41,946 nt of DNA from Flavobacterium sp. (GTDB lineage: Bacteria > Bacteroidota > Bacteroidia > Flavobacteriales > Flavobacteriaceae), in NCBI GenBank assembly GCA_010365135.1, contig JAAFGY010000012.1:1-41946 (forward strand). The letters are read 5' to 3'. The notes under the pieces are model-generated. The model was not told the origin of the DNA and ran no database searches. It saw only the letters and a program-made list of their open reading frames with translations. Numbering within the stretch: the stretch's first letter is position 1; each line of letters starts with the position of its first letter. Position numbers and translations under genes: made by a program. This document shows, piece by piece, positions 17,242-27,133 of this stretch.

Positions 17242-18141
17242 TTATAGTTTTCTAAATGTTTTTAAAGTGGAGAGCAACCCTTGTTTGGATGAAACGGGAA
17301 AATTTTTACCCATAGCCGTTACAATTTTGACATTGCTCACTACATAATCCTCCGTTAATTTTTGCAACCGTTCTGAATTAAGAGGTAAGTTTAAGAGATC
17401 CCCTATTTGAGCAACTCCTTTAACCCAAAAAGAAGGAATTTTCCAAATTTGACTTTTTTTGTCTAAACTTGTTGCTATTAACTGAATTAAATCATTGGTA
17501 GATAAAGGCTGATCGTCTGCCACCTGATATACCCCTGATGGAATTTTACTGTTTTCTAATAGTTCCTTAATGGCAAAACAAAGATTAGTGATGCTTAAAA
17601 AAGACCGTTGATTTTTAAAACTTCCCAAAGGCCAGGGTAATCCTTTAGAAACTAATTGATATAGCAAATTCAAATTCCCTTTATTTCCTGGTCCGTGAAT
17701 GATACAAGGTCGCAAAATATAAATTCTTTTCCCAACAGGTAATTTCGCGTTTAAAATATATTTCTCGGCCTGCAATTTGGCTATCCCGTAATGTGTCTTT
17801 GGATTTGGAACAAAGTCTTCAGTTAAAACTTTTTGAATGGAATCTGCAGCTGCTTTTACGGTACTCATAAAAATAAAAACAGTGGCTTCCGAATCTACAA
17901 ATGCATCAAACAATTGTTTAGTCAATTCAAAGTTAGCTTCATAATACTCAGCTGGATTTGATACTTTCTTTAAATCGTGTGCTTTCCCAGCCAAATGTAT
18001 AACTGCATTTTCTTGAATACTAAATACTTGATTGGGGATATATCGCACACTTAAAGATTTCATTTGATAAAAATCTTTTAGATAGCTCTGAAGATTAATA
18101 CCAACAAATCCTGATGCTCCAGTAATTGCTATGCTATTCAT
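17242..18141 (-). CDS. NAD-dependent nucleotide-sugar reductase/epimerase, WbpV-like SDR
   Basis: Extended SDR of 299 residues. The loop TGASGFVG is near the N-terminus, STVKAAAD gives the catalytic Ser, and YGIAK the Tyr/Lys pair. The arrangement resembles WbpV-type enzymes, which reduce UDP-4-keto-6-deoxy-GlcNAc to UDP-QuiNAc (or act as UDP-hexose 4-epimerases). I set the start at the ATG at 18141, which overlaps the preceding stop as TAATG; an upstream start at 18174 would add 11 residues before the Rossmann fold. It is the last gene of the glycan-specific block and converges on the PL9-like gene with 24 bp between stops. The role is inferred from family and from the WbpL-like gene beyond the inversion. 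Confidence 0.8.
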   Translation of the reverse strand: MNSIAITGASGFVGINLQSYLKDFYQMKSLSVRYIPNQVFSIQENAVIHLAGKAHDLKKVSNPAEYYEANFELTKQLFDAFVDSEATVFIFMSTVKAAADSIQKVLTEDFVPNPKTHYGIAKLQAEKYILNAKLPVGKRIYILRPCIIHGPGNKGNLNLLYQLVSKGLPWPLGSFKNQRSFLSITNLCFAIKELLENSKIPSGVYQVADDQPLSTNDLIQLIATSLDKKSQIWKIPSFWVKGVAQIGDLLNLPLNSERLQKLTEDYVVSNVKIVTAMGKNFPVSSKQGLLSTLKTFRKL

Positions 18142-19289
18142 TAGGTATTGAGTTGGAATGCGATTGAATCCCATATTTTGGTCTGCTCAAAATTTTCGAC
18201 TACAAATACTCGGCCTTGTACACCATGCAATTTTGCTATCGCCTCATTTTGTAGGTAAAATTCAATCTTGTTTGCGATATCCATAGGATCATGAGAGATA
18301 AATAAACCGGTTTCATTCTCGTTTATGGCTTCTTTGCAGCCTGTTGCTTGTGTTATTAAAACTGGTATTTCCATTGATGAAGCCTCTAATGCCACCGTAG
18401 GAAAACCTTCTCTGTAAGTTGGTAATATAAAAACGTCCATCAGTGAAAAATAAGCGGAAGCATCTGTAACGAAATCTGTAAAAATAATCGACGGATCTTC
18501 TGCAATCCTATTTTTTGAATATTGAGATATGGAATCTTTGTCCTCTATAGGGCCAACTAGGAGTAATTTTGAATTGGTAAACTTTTTTTGAATTATTTCC
18601 CATGCAATTAACAATTCATCAATACCTTTATCCTTGACTATGCGGCCTACATACCCAATAATTTTGGTATCTTTATTAATGTCGTGTGCTCCCAAAGGGA
18701 TTTTAGCATCCTCTTTACTGTAGTTGTTGGGATTAAACTTTATTTGTGTATCAATTCCGTTACAAGTTCCCAAACCTAAAATCAGGTTTTTTTTAGGATC
18801 ATTTAGCCTATCTCGCTCACTTATTTCTCGAACAGAATAACTAACACAAACTACCTTAGTCGCTAATAAACCTGTCAATTTATCGATAGTTTTTAATACC
18901 ATTTTTTTTACACCTGTACTGGTCTCGTAGATTATTCCGTGTCTGAAATAGATTCGTTCAGGTACTTTTGCTAAAAAAGAGCTCATCATGGCTACCATTC
19001 CTCCTTTTGGAGTATGGCCAACGACCTTATCGATTTGATTTTTTTTTATGTACCGATAAATTTTAATTATCGCAATTAAATCTTTAATTGGATTCACATC
19101 TCTTGTTACTTCTACTCCAAAAGGAATGTAACTTAGTTCGCTCGAAAGCTTGTAAAATTCTGCAGAAGGAGAGCAAGCAAGATGATATTCTTTAGTCCCT
19201 TTTTTGCCTAAGTATTCAAATTGTTTTCCAAAAAAATGTTTTATTACAAAAGAAACAGTAATAACGTGAAGTATTTTTTCTTTATTCAT
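18141..19289 (-). CDS. GT4-family glycosyltransferase (first of three)
   Basis: Retaining, GT-B fold glycosyltransferase of 382 residues. The C-terminal nucleotide-sugar domain begins at IIGYVGRIVKDKGIDEL and carries the EGFPTVALE motif (E-x7-E) followed by PVLITQATGCKEAI, typical of GT4. The N-terminal acceptor domain opens KILHVITVSFVIKHFF. No membrane segment is obvious, so it should act at the cytoplasmic face on the lipid-linked repeat unit. It is translationally coupled to the next gene (TAATG). Donor and linkage cannot be read from the sequence; a PglA-like HexNAc transferase is one possibility. Confidence 0.88.
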   Translation of the reverse strand: MNKEKILHVITVSFVIKHFFGKQFEYLGKKGTKEYHLACSPSAEFYKLSSELSYIPFGVEVTRDVNPIKDLIAIIKIYRYIKKNQIDKVVGHTPKGGMVAMMSSFLAKVPERIYFRHGIIYETSTGVKKMVLKTIDKLTGLLATKVVCVSYSVREISERDRLNDPKKNLILGLGTCNGIDTQIKFNPNNYSKEDAKIPLGAHDINKDTKIIGYVGRIVKDKGIDELLIAWEIIQKKFTNSKLLLVGPIEDKDSISQYSKNRIAEDPSIIFTDFVTDASAYFSLMDVFILPTYREGFPTVALEASSMEIPVLITQATGCKEAINENETGLFISHDPMDIANKIEFYLQNEAIAKLHGVQGRVFVVENFEQTKIWDSIAFQLNT

Positions 19290-19346
19290 ATATAATTAAA
19301 CTACAATATAAATCATTTTCAAAATAAAAATTTGAATATTTATGGG

Positions 19347-20492
19347 TTAAAATTTCGTAATATACGCTAAATATTGCTCTAAAATAGGTTCTTTCCGAAA
19401 ATCAAGAGACCGTTTCAGCACGCTTTTTTTACACAAATCATGATAAGATTTATTAGTAACTAATTCATTTATTGCCCCTGACATTTCTGCACTATTACCA
19501 ACGGGAACTAGTATCCCAAACTCGGTACAGGTCCTTTTTTGAAGTTGTTCTGAAGAACAAACTTTCATAATTTCGCTGGGGCCAGAAGGACAATTGGTAG
19601 TGATTATAGGCAATTCACAAGCCATAGCTTCTATCAAAACATTTGGAAATCCCTCGTGGTTAGATCCAAATAAAAACGCGTCAGCTCCTTTCAGATAACT
19701 AAAGATATTTTTTGAAAACCCATTTAAAAACACCTGGTTCTCCAGTTTTAAATCTATAATGAGACGGGTAAGGAAATCTTGCAAAGGACCATCTCCAAAA
19801 ATATACAAACGAATTTTTGTGTTGGCAACTAGTGCTAATGAACGAATTAATAGCTCATGATTTTTTCCTTCATTTAGCCGACCCACCGAAATAAAGTTAA
19901 AATAATTAGTGTCATAAAAACCTTTGACTGCTAAAGTGTTTTGGACAGTTTCTAAATCTATCGGATTATGAATAGTGGTTATTAAGTCTTGCGGAATCCC
20001 AAAATTATGGATTAATTCAAGTCCATTGCCCGTTGAATTAGCAATGATTCCATCGGCCTTGACAAATAATTTATGGATTAGAAAAGAATTTATTTTGGCA
20101 TGGAAAGAAGGACCACTGTATTGAGCAGTGGGATTAGAGCGCTCACTCACGAAGGTTTGCACGCCACTTCCCAGCCACTTACTGATCAAGTTGATGTAAT
20201 TGGGTCGGCTCAAAAAAGATACGCTTATCCCAATCTTCTCTCTTTTTAAAAAAGATTTATATTTAAATCCCAAATAGGGCAGTTTGAAAAATTTTAAAAA
20301 ACCGGACTCCTTAGGATTGGATTGTTCCAGATAATAAATTGGAATATTTTTCGGAATATTATAAACAATGATATCATTCATAAGTACTAAACACACATCA
20401 ATTCCTTTTTCGTTCAAAAAAGTGACAAGTTGAGCGACAACTCTTTCAGCACCACCACCATCTAAAGAATATATTAAGACTGAAATTCTCAT
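19347..20492 (-). CDS. GT4-family glycosyltransferase (second of three)
   Basis: GT-B glycosyltransferase of 381 residues. The start MRISVLIYSLDGGGAERVV has the GGAE loop of GT4 enzymes that use lipid-linked acceptors. The C-terminal domain has FISVGRLNEGKNHELLI and EGFPNVLIEAMACELPII, with both glutamates of the E-x7-E motif. It resembles PglH/PglJ-type GalNAc transferases in general layout. Gaps of 55-57 bp flank it on both sides, with no terminator, so it belongs to the same transcript as its neighbours. Confidence 0.88.
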   Translation of the reverse strand: MRISVLIYSLDGGGAERVVAQLVTFLNEKGIDVCLVLMNDIIVYNIPKNIPIYYLEQSNPKESGFLKFFKLPYLGFKYKSFLKREKIGISVSFLSRPNYINLISKWLGSGVQTFVSERSNPTAQYSGPSFHAKINSFLIHKLFVKADGIIANSTGNGLELIHNFGIPQDLITTIHNPIDLETVQNTLAVKGFYDTNYFNFISVGRLNEGKNHELLIRSLALVANTKIRLYIFGDGPLQDFLTRLIIDLKLENQVFLNGFSKNIFSYLKGADAFLFGSNHEGFPNVLIEAMACELPIITTNCPSGPSEIMKVCSSEQLQKRTCTEFGILVPVGNSAEMSGAINELVTNKSYHDLCKKSVLKRSLDFRKEPILEQYLAYITKF

Positions 20493-20547
20493 TTAGTAAC
20501 AATTTAAACGAACAAGCATCAAAAAACGATAAGTAAATACCTCCTCT

Positions 20548-21627
20548 TTACTTAGAGCATAGCAAATTAAATAATGCAACATATTGTTTAACTATCCTAT
20601 CGGATTCGAATTTAGTTAGCACTGATTGTTTGACCAAATCGCTGTTGATTAACTTTAATTGGTCAATATGTGTTAAAATGGAAGCAAATTCGGCCTCGTC
20701 TGCTACTAAAAACCCATTCAGACCATTGATAACAATATCTTTGGTTCCTCCAGGAGCATCAAAGGCAATTACGGGCGTACCCACAATACAACTCTCTAAA
20801 AGTGCATTGGGAAAACCCTCTACATAAGAACCTTGAATAAAATAATCGTTCCGGTTCACTTCCTCCAAAACGCTGGAGGTAAAAGGAATAAAAGTCACTT
20901 TTGAAGTTAGTTTATAGTTCTCCAGCTTTTCTCTAATGAGTTCATCTTGTGGTCCCGATCCAATAATAGTGTAATGGAAATCATATTGATCAATCTTCGA
21001 TAAGCCATCAATAATTCTTAAATATCCTTTTTCAGGGCTAAGTCTCCCCACAGTCACAAAATTAAATGTACTGCTAATATTTTTCTTTCGATCTAATGTG
21101 GGTAGGAAAGTAATAGGATTGTGAATCAAAATCAGCTTCGAAGGATTCAACTTTAAAGTGTGAATAAAATCGTTTCTCATATCATCCGATTGGCAAATAA
21201 TGGCTGATAATCTCGGATAAAAGGTCTTCATTAAAAGCGTATTCAATGTGGAATTGAAATTGGAGAATTCATTCATTTTAGAAACCACACTCGCTTCCCT
21301 TCCTATAAACTTTATTGTAGTCAAAAAAAGACTGAAGCATCCCATTAAAAGATTCAAATGTACTATTGAACTAACAACAATTGCTGGTTTTTCTTTAACA
21401 ATTACTCTAAACAACGCTACGATTCCTAGTAATAGCCTAGATTTGTTCAGGTAGACCACCGGAACAGCATCCACATTATACACAGCCTCTTTTTCAAATC
21501 CCAGTACAATTAATTTGACCTCAAAAGCATTGGCGTCAAATTGTTGGCAGATAAAGGAAAAAACACGTTCTGCTCCTCCGGCACATAAGCTTGGCAAAAC
21601 AAAAAGTATTTTTTTTTTAGGAAGCAT
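20548..21627 (-). CDS. GT4-family glycosyltransferase (third of three)
   Basis: GT-B glycosyltransferase of 359 residues from the chosen ATG at 21627 (MLPKKKILFVLPSLCAGGAE). This start overlaps the asnB stop by 11 bases; a longer frame starting at 21705 would run deep inside asnB and add residues with no family match. The GGAE loop, FVTVGRLSPEKGYLRI, and EGFPNALLESCIVGTPVIAF mark it as GT4. It is closely related in layout to the next gene in the block, so the two probably add similar sugars in succession. Donor unknown. Confidence 0.87.
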   Translation of the reverse strand: MLPKKKILFVLPSLCAGGAERVFSFICQQFDANAFEVKLIVLGFEKEAVYNVDAVPVVYLNKSRLLLGIVALFRVIVKEKPAIVVSSIVHLNLLMGCFSLFLTTIKFIGREASVVSKMNEFSNFNSTLNTLLMKTFYPRLSAIICQSDDMRNDFIHTLKLNPSKLILIHNPITFLPTLDRKKNISSTFNFVTVGRLSPEKGYLRIIDGLSKIDQYDFHYTIIGSGPQDELIREKLENYKLTSKVTFIPFTSSVLEEVNRNDYFIQGSYVEGFPNALLESCIVGTPVIAFDAPGGTKDIVINGLNGFLVADEAEFASILTHIDQLKLINSDLVKQSVLTKFESDRIVKQYVALFNLLCSK

Positions 21628-23440
21628 TTGTCTTTTTATAAAATCCAAATTCTTGATACCACTTAGACAACACATATACTCTCCAAACATAGGAGGAATA
21701 ATCACACTTGCCTTCTAAATGATCTTGAAACATTTTCTTGAACTTGACCACATTTAAATTAGGAACCTGATTTAAAAAATCATCTGATAAATTTTCGATA
21801 AATTCTCCTCTTAATTCTTCACGAATCCAAGTCCCGATAGGCACTGCAAAACCTTTTTTAGGTTGATTAAATACTTCTTCCGGTATGTACTCTTTTAGAA
21901 TATCCCGAAGTATTTTCTTTTTCCTTCCTGACACATAACGATATGACACCGATAAAGTCCTTGCAAATTCAATAATTCGATAGTCCAAAAAGGGACTTCT
22001 TACCTCAACAGAATAGGCCATACTAGCTCTATCGACCTTTACATTACTATCATTTTCTAGCCATAATTTAATGTTTAAATCTGCAGTTGCTTGGAACAAG
22101 TTTTTGGACCAAAGCGTATATCCGTTATAATGTTTCATCCAATCCAGATTCCGCTTCTTTAAAAGAGAGTTATAGCCAACAAAAATTCCTGCAATAAAAT
22201 CATTTTTCGATTTTATATTAAAAATCCTTTTAATGGGTTGTGTTTTAGATTTTAAAATATTAAAAACTAAAAGTTTGGATGCTCCTGCTCTGACCCAAAA
22301 GGGTACTTTTATCAAATTTTTAAATTTGGCTACCCAATCAAAATGATTATATCCAAGAAAACTCTCATCACCCCCATCACCTGAAAGTGCCATGGTAACA
22401 TAGTGCTTGGTCACTTTATTTAACAGCAAAGACGGCAAAGCCGAACTATCTGCAAAGGGTTCGTCATAAACAGTTACTAATTTTGGGATCATTTCTAAAA
22501 TATGCTCGGTTTTGCAAATAGTTTCAGTGTGTACAGAACCAATAATTTTAGCAAATTGTGCAGCAATTTTGCTTTCATCATACTTTGGGTCTTCAAATCC
22601 TATTGAAAATGTTTTAATGGGTTCTTCTGAAACTTTAGCCGCAATGCTGGAAATTAACGCCGAATCTATTCCCCCAGAAAGGAATGTCCCAAAGGGTACA
22701 TCCGATTGTAACCTTATTTTTACGGCATCTTTTAATAATTCGTGCAACTGCAATTTCGCCTCTTCATAGGACAAACCAGAATCCGTGACTTCTTTTAAAT
22801 TCCAGTATTCTTTAATCGTATATTTTTGAGTTATTAAATCAATTTCTAGATTATTTCCAGGAGATAATTTATGCACTTCCTGATAAATGGTGAACGGACT
22901 TGGCACATAAGTACAATCCAAATACATTGAAATGGCCTCTTCATTCAACTTTTTATTTTGACTTATGGGTCGTAACTGGCTACAGATTTCAAACTGTCCA
23001 TCCTTCCAGAAATAATAAAAAGGTTTAATACCCAAGCGATCACGCGAACAGAATATTTTTCGTGTTACTGAATTGTAAATAGCAAAAGCAAACATACCAT
23101 TTAATTTAGGCACTACCCCTTCACCCCATTCCTGATATCCTTTTAATAAAACCTCCGTATCGCCAGTTGTAGTGAACAGATACCCTAAAGCCTCTAACTC
23201 TGCTTTAATAGTTGAAAAATTGTAAATTTCCCCATTGAATACGATAGTCAGATTTTCAAACTGCATAGGTTGATGCGAACGGACATCAAGATCTAATATA
23301 GACAATCTCAAATGCCCGAAAATCAAATCGGATACTTTTTTTATTCCTGTATGGTCTGGCCCACGAAATTGAATCGATTCCAACTTAGTTTTGACCTCTT
23401 CTTCTTCAAAAGGAATGTTCGTTAAATATATTCCGCACAT
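21617..23440 (-). CDS. asnB: Glutamine-hydrolysing asparagine synthase-like amidotransferase
   Basis: AsnB-family protein of 607 residues. Cys2 (MCGIYL) is the N-terminal nucleophile that releases ammonia from glutamine; NGEIYN (about 69-74), NGMFAFA (about 114-120) and CSRDRLGIKPFYY complete the amidotransferase half. The ATP pyrophosphatase motif LSGGIDS is at 254-260. AsnB homologues inside polysaccharide loci, such as Pseudomonas aeruginosa WbpS, are thought to amidate uronic acids rather than make asparagine. Here it sits between polymerase and glycosyltransferase genes, and UDP-GlcNAcA-type enzymes are encoded nearby, which favours that role. True asparagine synthesis cannot be excluded from sequence. 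Confidence 0.9.
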   Translation of the reverse strand: MCGIYLTNIPFEEEEVKTKLESIQFRGPDHTGIKKVSDLIFGHLRLSILDLDVRSHQPMQFENLTIVFNGEIYNFSTIKAELEALGYLFTTTGDTEVLLKGYQEWGEGVVPKLNGMFAFAIYNSVTRKIFCSRDRLGIKPFYYFWKDGQFEICSQLRPISQNKKLNEEAISMYLDCTYVPSPFTIYQEVHKLSPGNNLEIDLITQKYTIKEYWNLKEVTDSGLSYEEAKLQLHELLKDAVKIRLQSDVPFGTFLSGGIDSALISSIAAKVSEEPIKTFSIGFEDPKYDESKIAAQFAKIIGSVHTETICKTEHILEMIPKLVTVYDEPFADSSALPSLLLNKVTKHYVTMALSGDGGDESFLGYNHFDWVAKFKNLIKVPFWVRAGASKLLVFNILKSKTQPIKRIFNIKSKNDFIAGIFVGYNSLLKKRNLDWMKHYNGYTLWSKNLFQATADLNIKLWLENDSNVKVDRASMAYSVEVRSPFLDYRIIEFARTLSVSYRYVSGRKKKILRDILKEYIPEEVFNQPKKGFAVPIGTWIREELRGEFIENLSDDFLNQVPNLNVVKFKKMFQDHLEGKCDYSSYVWRVYVLSKWYQEFGFYKKTNAS

Positions 23441-23532
23441 TATAGATCGCTGTTTTTATATAATTTAATAGTGGCCGAAGGTACAAATTAAGCAATATAC
23501 TCCACTTATTTGTATTAAAATCTAATGCTCAT

Positions 23533-24678
23533 TTATTCGAAACCTGCCTGGTAAATGGCATTTCTATACTCATATTCCTCTTCTGTAAAAATGGAGGAGT
23601 AGGGAAGCCAAAGATTATACTGATGGGTGCCTTGAGCAATTTTTGAAGTATCGATAAGATAATATTGAATTTTTGGAAATGCAATGACTAAAAGCATAAG
23701 CGTTACAATGGTAAATCGATACCTCTTTAGATTTTCATCATTTAAAATTTTATTAACAAAATCGCCTAAATAAATAATTGCAAAAGGGGTAATATAATTT
23801 AAAAATCTGCCAAAACCAGACATAACTAGAAAAATGGCGGCTAGGAAAAAATAAGTAAAAGTCAATTCTTCAAAAACACTTTTCTCACCTCCTAGTTTAC
23901 TGTCAAAATACATAATTACTATAGGTATTAAAACATAAAACAGGAAGATATATAATATTCCAAAAATGTTTAATTCTAATCCGGAATAGGAATCGTATTT
24001 TTCGGTGACTCTTGAGGCGAATAATCCAAATTTTAGAAGGGAATCAAAAAAAAGAGATAAATAAAAGAATCCTAAGATGATCGAAATACCTATTAAATTC
24101 ATTTTTAAATATCTAAAAAGAGGAAATAAGAAGAGAATCATGGCCGAAGAGTGAAACAAAAATGCAACGATAGCATAGAGGTAAAACTGAAACCATTTTT
24201 TTTCCTTAAAAGTAGAGTAACCTAATAGGAAGACACAAATAGCGAGGATTTCCCTCATCACTTCCATGTTGAAATACAGGTAAGATCCACAAAAATACAA
24301 AAACAGTGCAGTAAACCTATACTGTGTATTCTGCTTAATAAAACGAAAAATGATAACATTGACTATCGTAGCATGAACGATCTGAAAAAAAGCAAAATCA
24401 TCAATCAACGTCTTGGAAATTGAAGACAGCACAATCCATAATGGATCGTAGCGGGTTTCACTAAAATCGTAAACAAACAAATCGGATAGAAAAGGAATAT
24501 CTCTAAATGTTTCATAATAAGCAAGAGAATCTCCACCTACTTTATAACGTAGTCCTGCTATGGCTATAAAAACTACCAATAGCAGATTATAGGTAAAATT
24601 GGCTCCGTCGACTTTTTTGTTAATATCAAATTTAACAACGAATACCAATAAATAGATAAAGACAACTAAATAAATCAT
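23533..24678 (-). CDS. wzy: EpsG/Wzy-type polysaccharide polymerase
   Basis: Integral membrane protein of 381 residues with about ten hydrophobic segments. It resembles EpsG-family Wzy proteins: the early motif GLRYKVGGDSLAYYETF (R-x-x-x-G-x-D-x-x-x-Y) is typical, followed by a large periplasmic loop. It should polymerise the lipid-linked repeat units delivered by the flippase encoded immediately before it (37 bp gap). Wzy sequences diverge widely, so the call rests on topology, this motif and position next to wzx. Confidence 0.82.
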   Translation of the reverse strand: MIYLVVFIYLLVFVVKFDINKKVDGANFTYNLLLVVFIAIAGLRYKVGGDSLAYYETFRDIPFLSDLFVYDFSETRYDPLWIVLSSISKTLIDDFAFFQIVHATIVNVIIFRFIKQNTQYRFTALFLYFCGSYLYFNMEVMREILAICVFLLGYSTFKEKKWFQFYLYAIVAFLFHSSAMILFLFPLFRYLKMNLIGISIILGFFYLSLFFDSLLKFGLFASRVTEKYDSYSGLELNIFGILYIFLFYVLIPIVIMYFDSKLGGEKSVFEELTFTYFFLAAIFLVMSGFGRFLNYITPFAIIYLGDFVNKILNDENLKRYRFTIVTLMLLVIAFPKIQYYLIDTSKIAQGTHQYNLWLPYSSIFTEEEYEYRNAIYQAGFE

Positions 24679-24715
24679 ATCTTTTGTACTCTTTTGCGCT
24701 TACTATTTTTATAAA

Positions 24716-26128
24716 TTAAGCTTTAATGGCAACGGTTTGTTTTAAAAAAAATTTTAAATATTTCAAAAAAATAATACCATAAAATAAACAGACTCCTACT
24801 AAAACTACTATTCTGATAAATAGAGGAGGAATGGTAAACATAGAGCCCAACGCTAATAAAAAGGCAGGCGCCGAAACTACGATAAACAAAAATATTTTAT
24901 GGGGAATATAATACAATCGATTAGAGATAATCCAACTGATTAATAACAGAAAAATATTTGTCAAAATCATCGAGTATATCACTCCTTTTAACCCAAACCA
25001 AATGATAAATAAATACAAACTAGAAATATTAACAATTAAAGATAAAAGGAAGGTTAAGGACAGATATTTCGTTTTTTCAGTATGCTTTGGGCCAATATCT
25101 ACTATCTCTTTAAATATGAATAATGAAAAATACAACGACAAACCTCCTACATAATGATAGGCTTCATAAAATTCTGAAGAAGCGATAAGTAGGACAATTT
25201 CTTTAGAAAAGAGAGATATTATAGAGACCATCAAAAAAACGGGACATGCAGTTAGAATTAAAACTTTTACAAAAACTTCTTTATGATTGTCTTTTTTTAA
25301 TTGTTCAAACATAAAGGGAGCCCAAGCCATAATAAAAGCAGCATATAATAATTGTATCACCGATGCCAACTTCAAAGATAAGGAGAACAAACCCACAGAG
25401 GCAATAGTCAAATAACTAACCATAAAAAACCTATTAGCATTTGATAATAAAGCACTTCCTATTCGAGCGGGAAATTGTGGTAAAGCATAGACAAATGATT
25501 TTTTGAGAAAAAATGGAGACACTTCAAATACTAAAAAATCTTTTGTCGATAAAAACAATAATACGGTGGAGCTAATCAACCCAATTAACTGAGCATAAAA
25601 AACGCCATAAATCCCCAGTTTAAACCAAACAACAAACAACAAGGTAAAAATTAAGGTGATGCCTACTTTAATCAACATTAAAATGAGGAAGCTCTTATTC
25701 CTCCTTTCATATCTTAAAATTATAAAAGCCAACATGGTGAAGTTGATAAAAGGCAATTGAAGCGCAGCTAACTCGACCAATGGAGAATAGTCGACTTTGT
25801 CAAATACCAATAAAGAAACTTCTTCTGAAAAATAAAATAAGAGGCAAGTCAACAAAAGAGATAAAGAGGTAATTACAATAAAATTAGTAGATATCAACCT
25901 CCTTTTTTCGGCTCCTTCATAATCATAGTAATATCTTTGCAAAGCGGTTTCGAGCTGTAATTCAGCAAATATCGAAACTATGCTAATGGTCACTATGATT
26001 AAATCAATTACTCCATATTCAGAAATATCAAAATAGCGGGTATAAATCGGCAGTAAAAGAAAAGCTATAATTTTTTCAATGGTCGTGGCGATCCCTAAAA
26101 GAAAAAAAGATTTGAAAAATTCACGCAT
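24716..26128 (-). CDS. wzx: Wzx-type repeat-unit flippase
   Basis: Membrane protein of 470 residues with about twelve to fourteen hydrophobic segments, of the MOP/polysaccharide transporter superfamily. The opening REFFKSFFLLGIATTIEKI, LPIYTRYFDISEYGVIDLI and the mid-protein ANRFFMVSYLTIASVGLFSLS are typical of Wzx. It moves undecaprenyl-linked repeat units across the inner membrane for Wzy. It lies between a possible glycosyltransferase gene and the wzy gene with short gaps and no terminator. Confidence 0.9.
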   Translation of the reverse strand: MREFFKSFFLLGIATTIEKIIAFLLLPIYTRYFDISEYGVIDLIIVTISIVSIFAELQLETALQRYYYDYEGAEKRRLISTNFIVITSLSLLLTCLLFYFSEEVSLLVFDKVDYSPLVELAALQLPFINFTMLAFIILRYERRNKSFLILMLIKVGITLIFTLLFVVWFKLGIYGVFYAQLIGLISSTVLLFLSTKDFLVFEVSPFFLKKSFVYALPQFPARIGSALLSNANRFFMVSYLTIASVGLFSLSLKLASVIQLLYAAFIMAWAPFMFEQLKKDNHKEVFVKVLILTACPVFLMVSIISLFSKEIVLLIASSEFYEAYHYVGGLSLYFSLFIFKEIVDIGPKHTEKTKYLSLTFLLSLIVNISSLYLFIIWFGLKGVIYSMILTNIFLLLISWIISNRLYYIPHKIFLFIVVSAPAFLLALGSMFTIPPLFIRIVVLVGVCLFYGIIFLKYLKFFLKQTVAIKA

Positions 26129-26157
26129 AGTAATTTAGTTCACAAAAAAATAATCCA

Positions 26158-27060
26158 TTAAACAAAAAAACGCGCTAACCAATTAGTGAAATCATATTTG
26201 GCAACAATTTCTTGAGGAATTTTTTTATACGGTGTATTTAAAAAATTGGTCAAGCCGCCCATAAGATCAACTCCTAAAACAAAAATATTATCAGCCAGAT
26301 AAAAGTCATTCGTCATAATGGACAAATCATTGGTAATTAATTTCTTTTCAAAAAAAATAGATTCCATTGGCCTCAATGATAATCCGCTTTGCCCATCTTG
26401 CGTGTAATCCAAAATAGCTTTACTCTTAGATAAAAGTTCTAAATACTTAACATAAGGTATTGCAGGTGTGGCCTTAAAGAAATTCCATCCAGAAGTATTA
26501 TCACCTACTATATAAAAAAAAGGAACAAGATGCATCCCGATTATTTGATTTTTTAAATCATTCAAAAAAACCTTTCGTCCTTTGTCCTGACCTAAAAAAA
26601 ACACATCATAAGAGAGCTCTGTTTTTGGCAATGGAATACTATCCAGATAAAAAGTGGTATTGTACTTCATTTTATATTTTTGGCAATCATTGACATCAAA
26701 CGACCATTTTTCACATAAACTTTCTGAGATAGTATTGGGCTTATGGACATTTCTGTAGGCCGGATCCCAATACCAAAAAATTAATCTGATGTGTGGATGT
26801 ACAGTTTTAATATATTCTAACGACTCAATAGGATTGGTAGAAAAACAAATGACAGTGCTTACTTCATCTAAACTTTTTGTCCAGTTTCCATACCAAATAC
26901 TTTTTGGCAATCCCAAAAGAAAAAAAATCTTTCGTACAATTCTAAGAACAAACGATAAGTTTCGATAGGAAGGATAGGATAGAACTCCCTTTTGCTCAAA
27001 AAAAGGAACGAAATAATCGATAGAGTTATATAATAAAATAACTTTTTTATTGATATTCAT
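26158..27060 (-). CDS. Protein of unknown family, possible glycosyltransferase
   Basis: A 300-residue soluble protein that I do not recognise with confidence. It begins NKKVILLYNSID and has a central YDVFFLGQDKGRK segment, like the start of the second Rossmann-like half of GT-B enzymes. Near the C-terminus SGLSLRPMESIFFEKKLITN has a Glu at the place where GT4-like enzymes bind the donor, followed by a small-to-large spacing like E-x6-E. Its position between the UDP-HexNAc dehydrogenase and wzx genes fits a repeat-unit glycosyltransferase. No signal peptide or membrane helix is seen. Function is inferred only from weak motif and context. Confidence 0.55.
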   Translation of the reverse strand: MNINKKVILLYNSIDYFVPFFEQKGVLSYPSYRNLSFVLRIVRKIFFLLGLPKSIWYGNWTKSLDEVSTVICFSTNPIESLEYIKTVHPHIRLIFWYWDPAYRNVHKPNTISESLCEKWSFDVNDCQKYKMKYNTTFYLDSIPLPKTELSYDVFFLGQDKGRKVFLNDLKNQIIGMHLVPFFYIVGDNTSGWNFFKATPAIPYVKYLELLSKSKAILDYTQDGQSGLSLRPMESIFFEKKLITNDLSIMTNDFYLADNIFVLGVDLMGGLTNFLNTPYKKIPQEIVAKYDFTNWLARFFV

Positions 27061-27133
27061 CTGCTAGCGACAATAATAGGAGAGCATTGTTGACAAAAAC
27101 ATCTTAAATTTCATTCTATCTTTTCGTGCGATT

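Noticed and set aside
17233..17248. Terminator between the convergent PL9-like and WbpV-like genes
   Set aside because: CTATAAA/TTTATAG is palindromic but has no GC core and overlaps the coding end; too weak to call.
20548..21705. Longer start for the third GT4 gene at 21705
   Set aside because: Would overlap asnB by 89 bases and add 26 residues without family similarity; ATG at 21627 directly precedes the GT4 opening.
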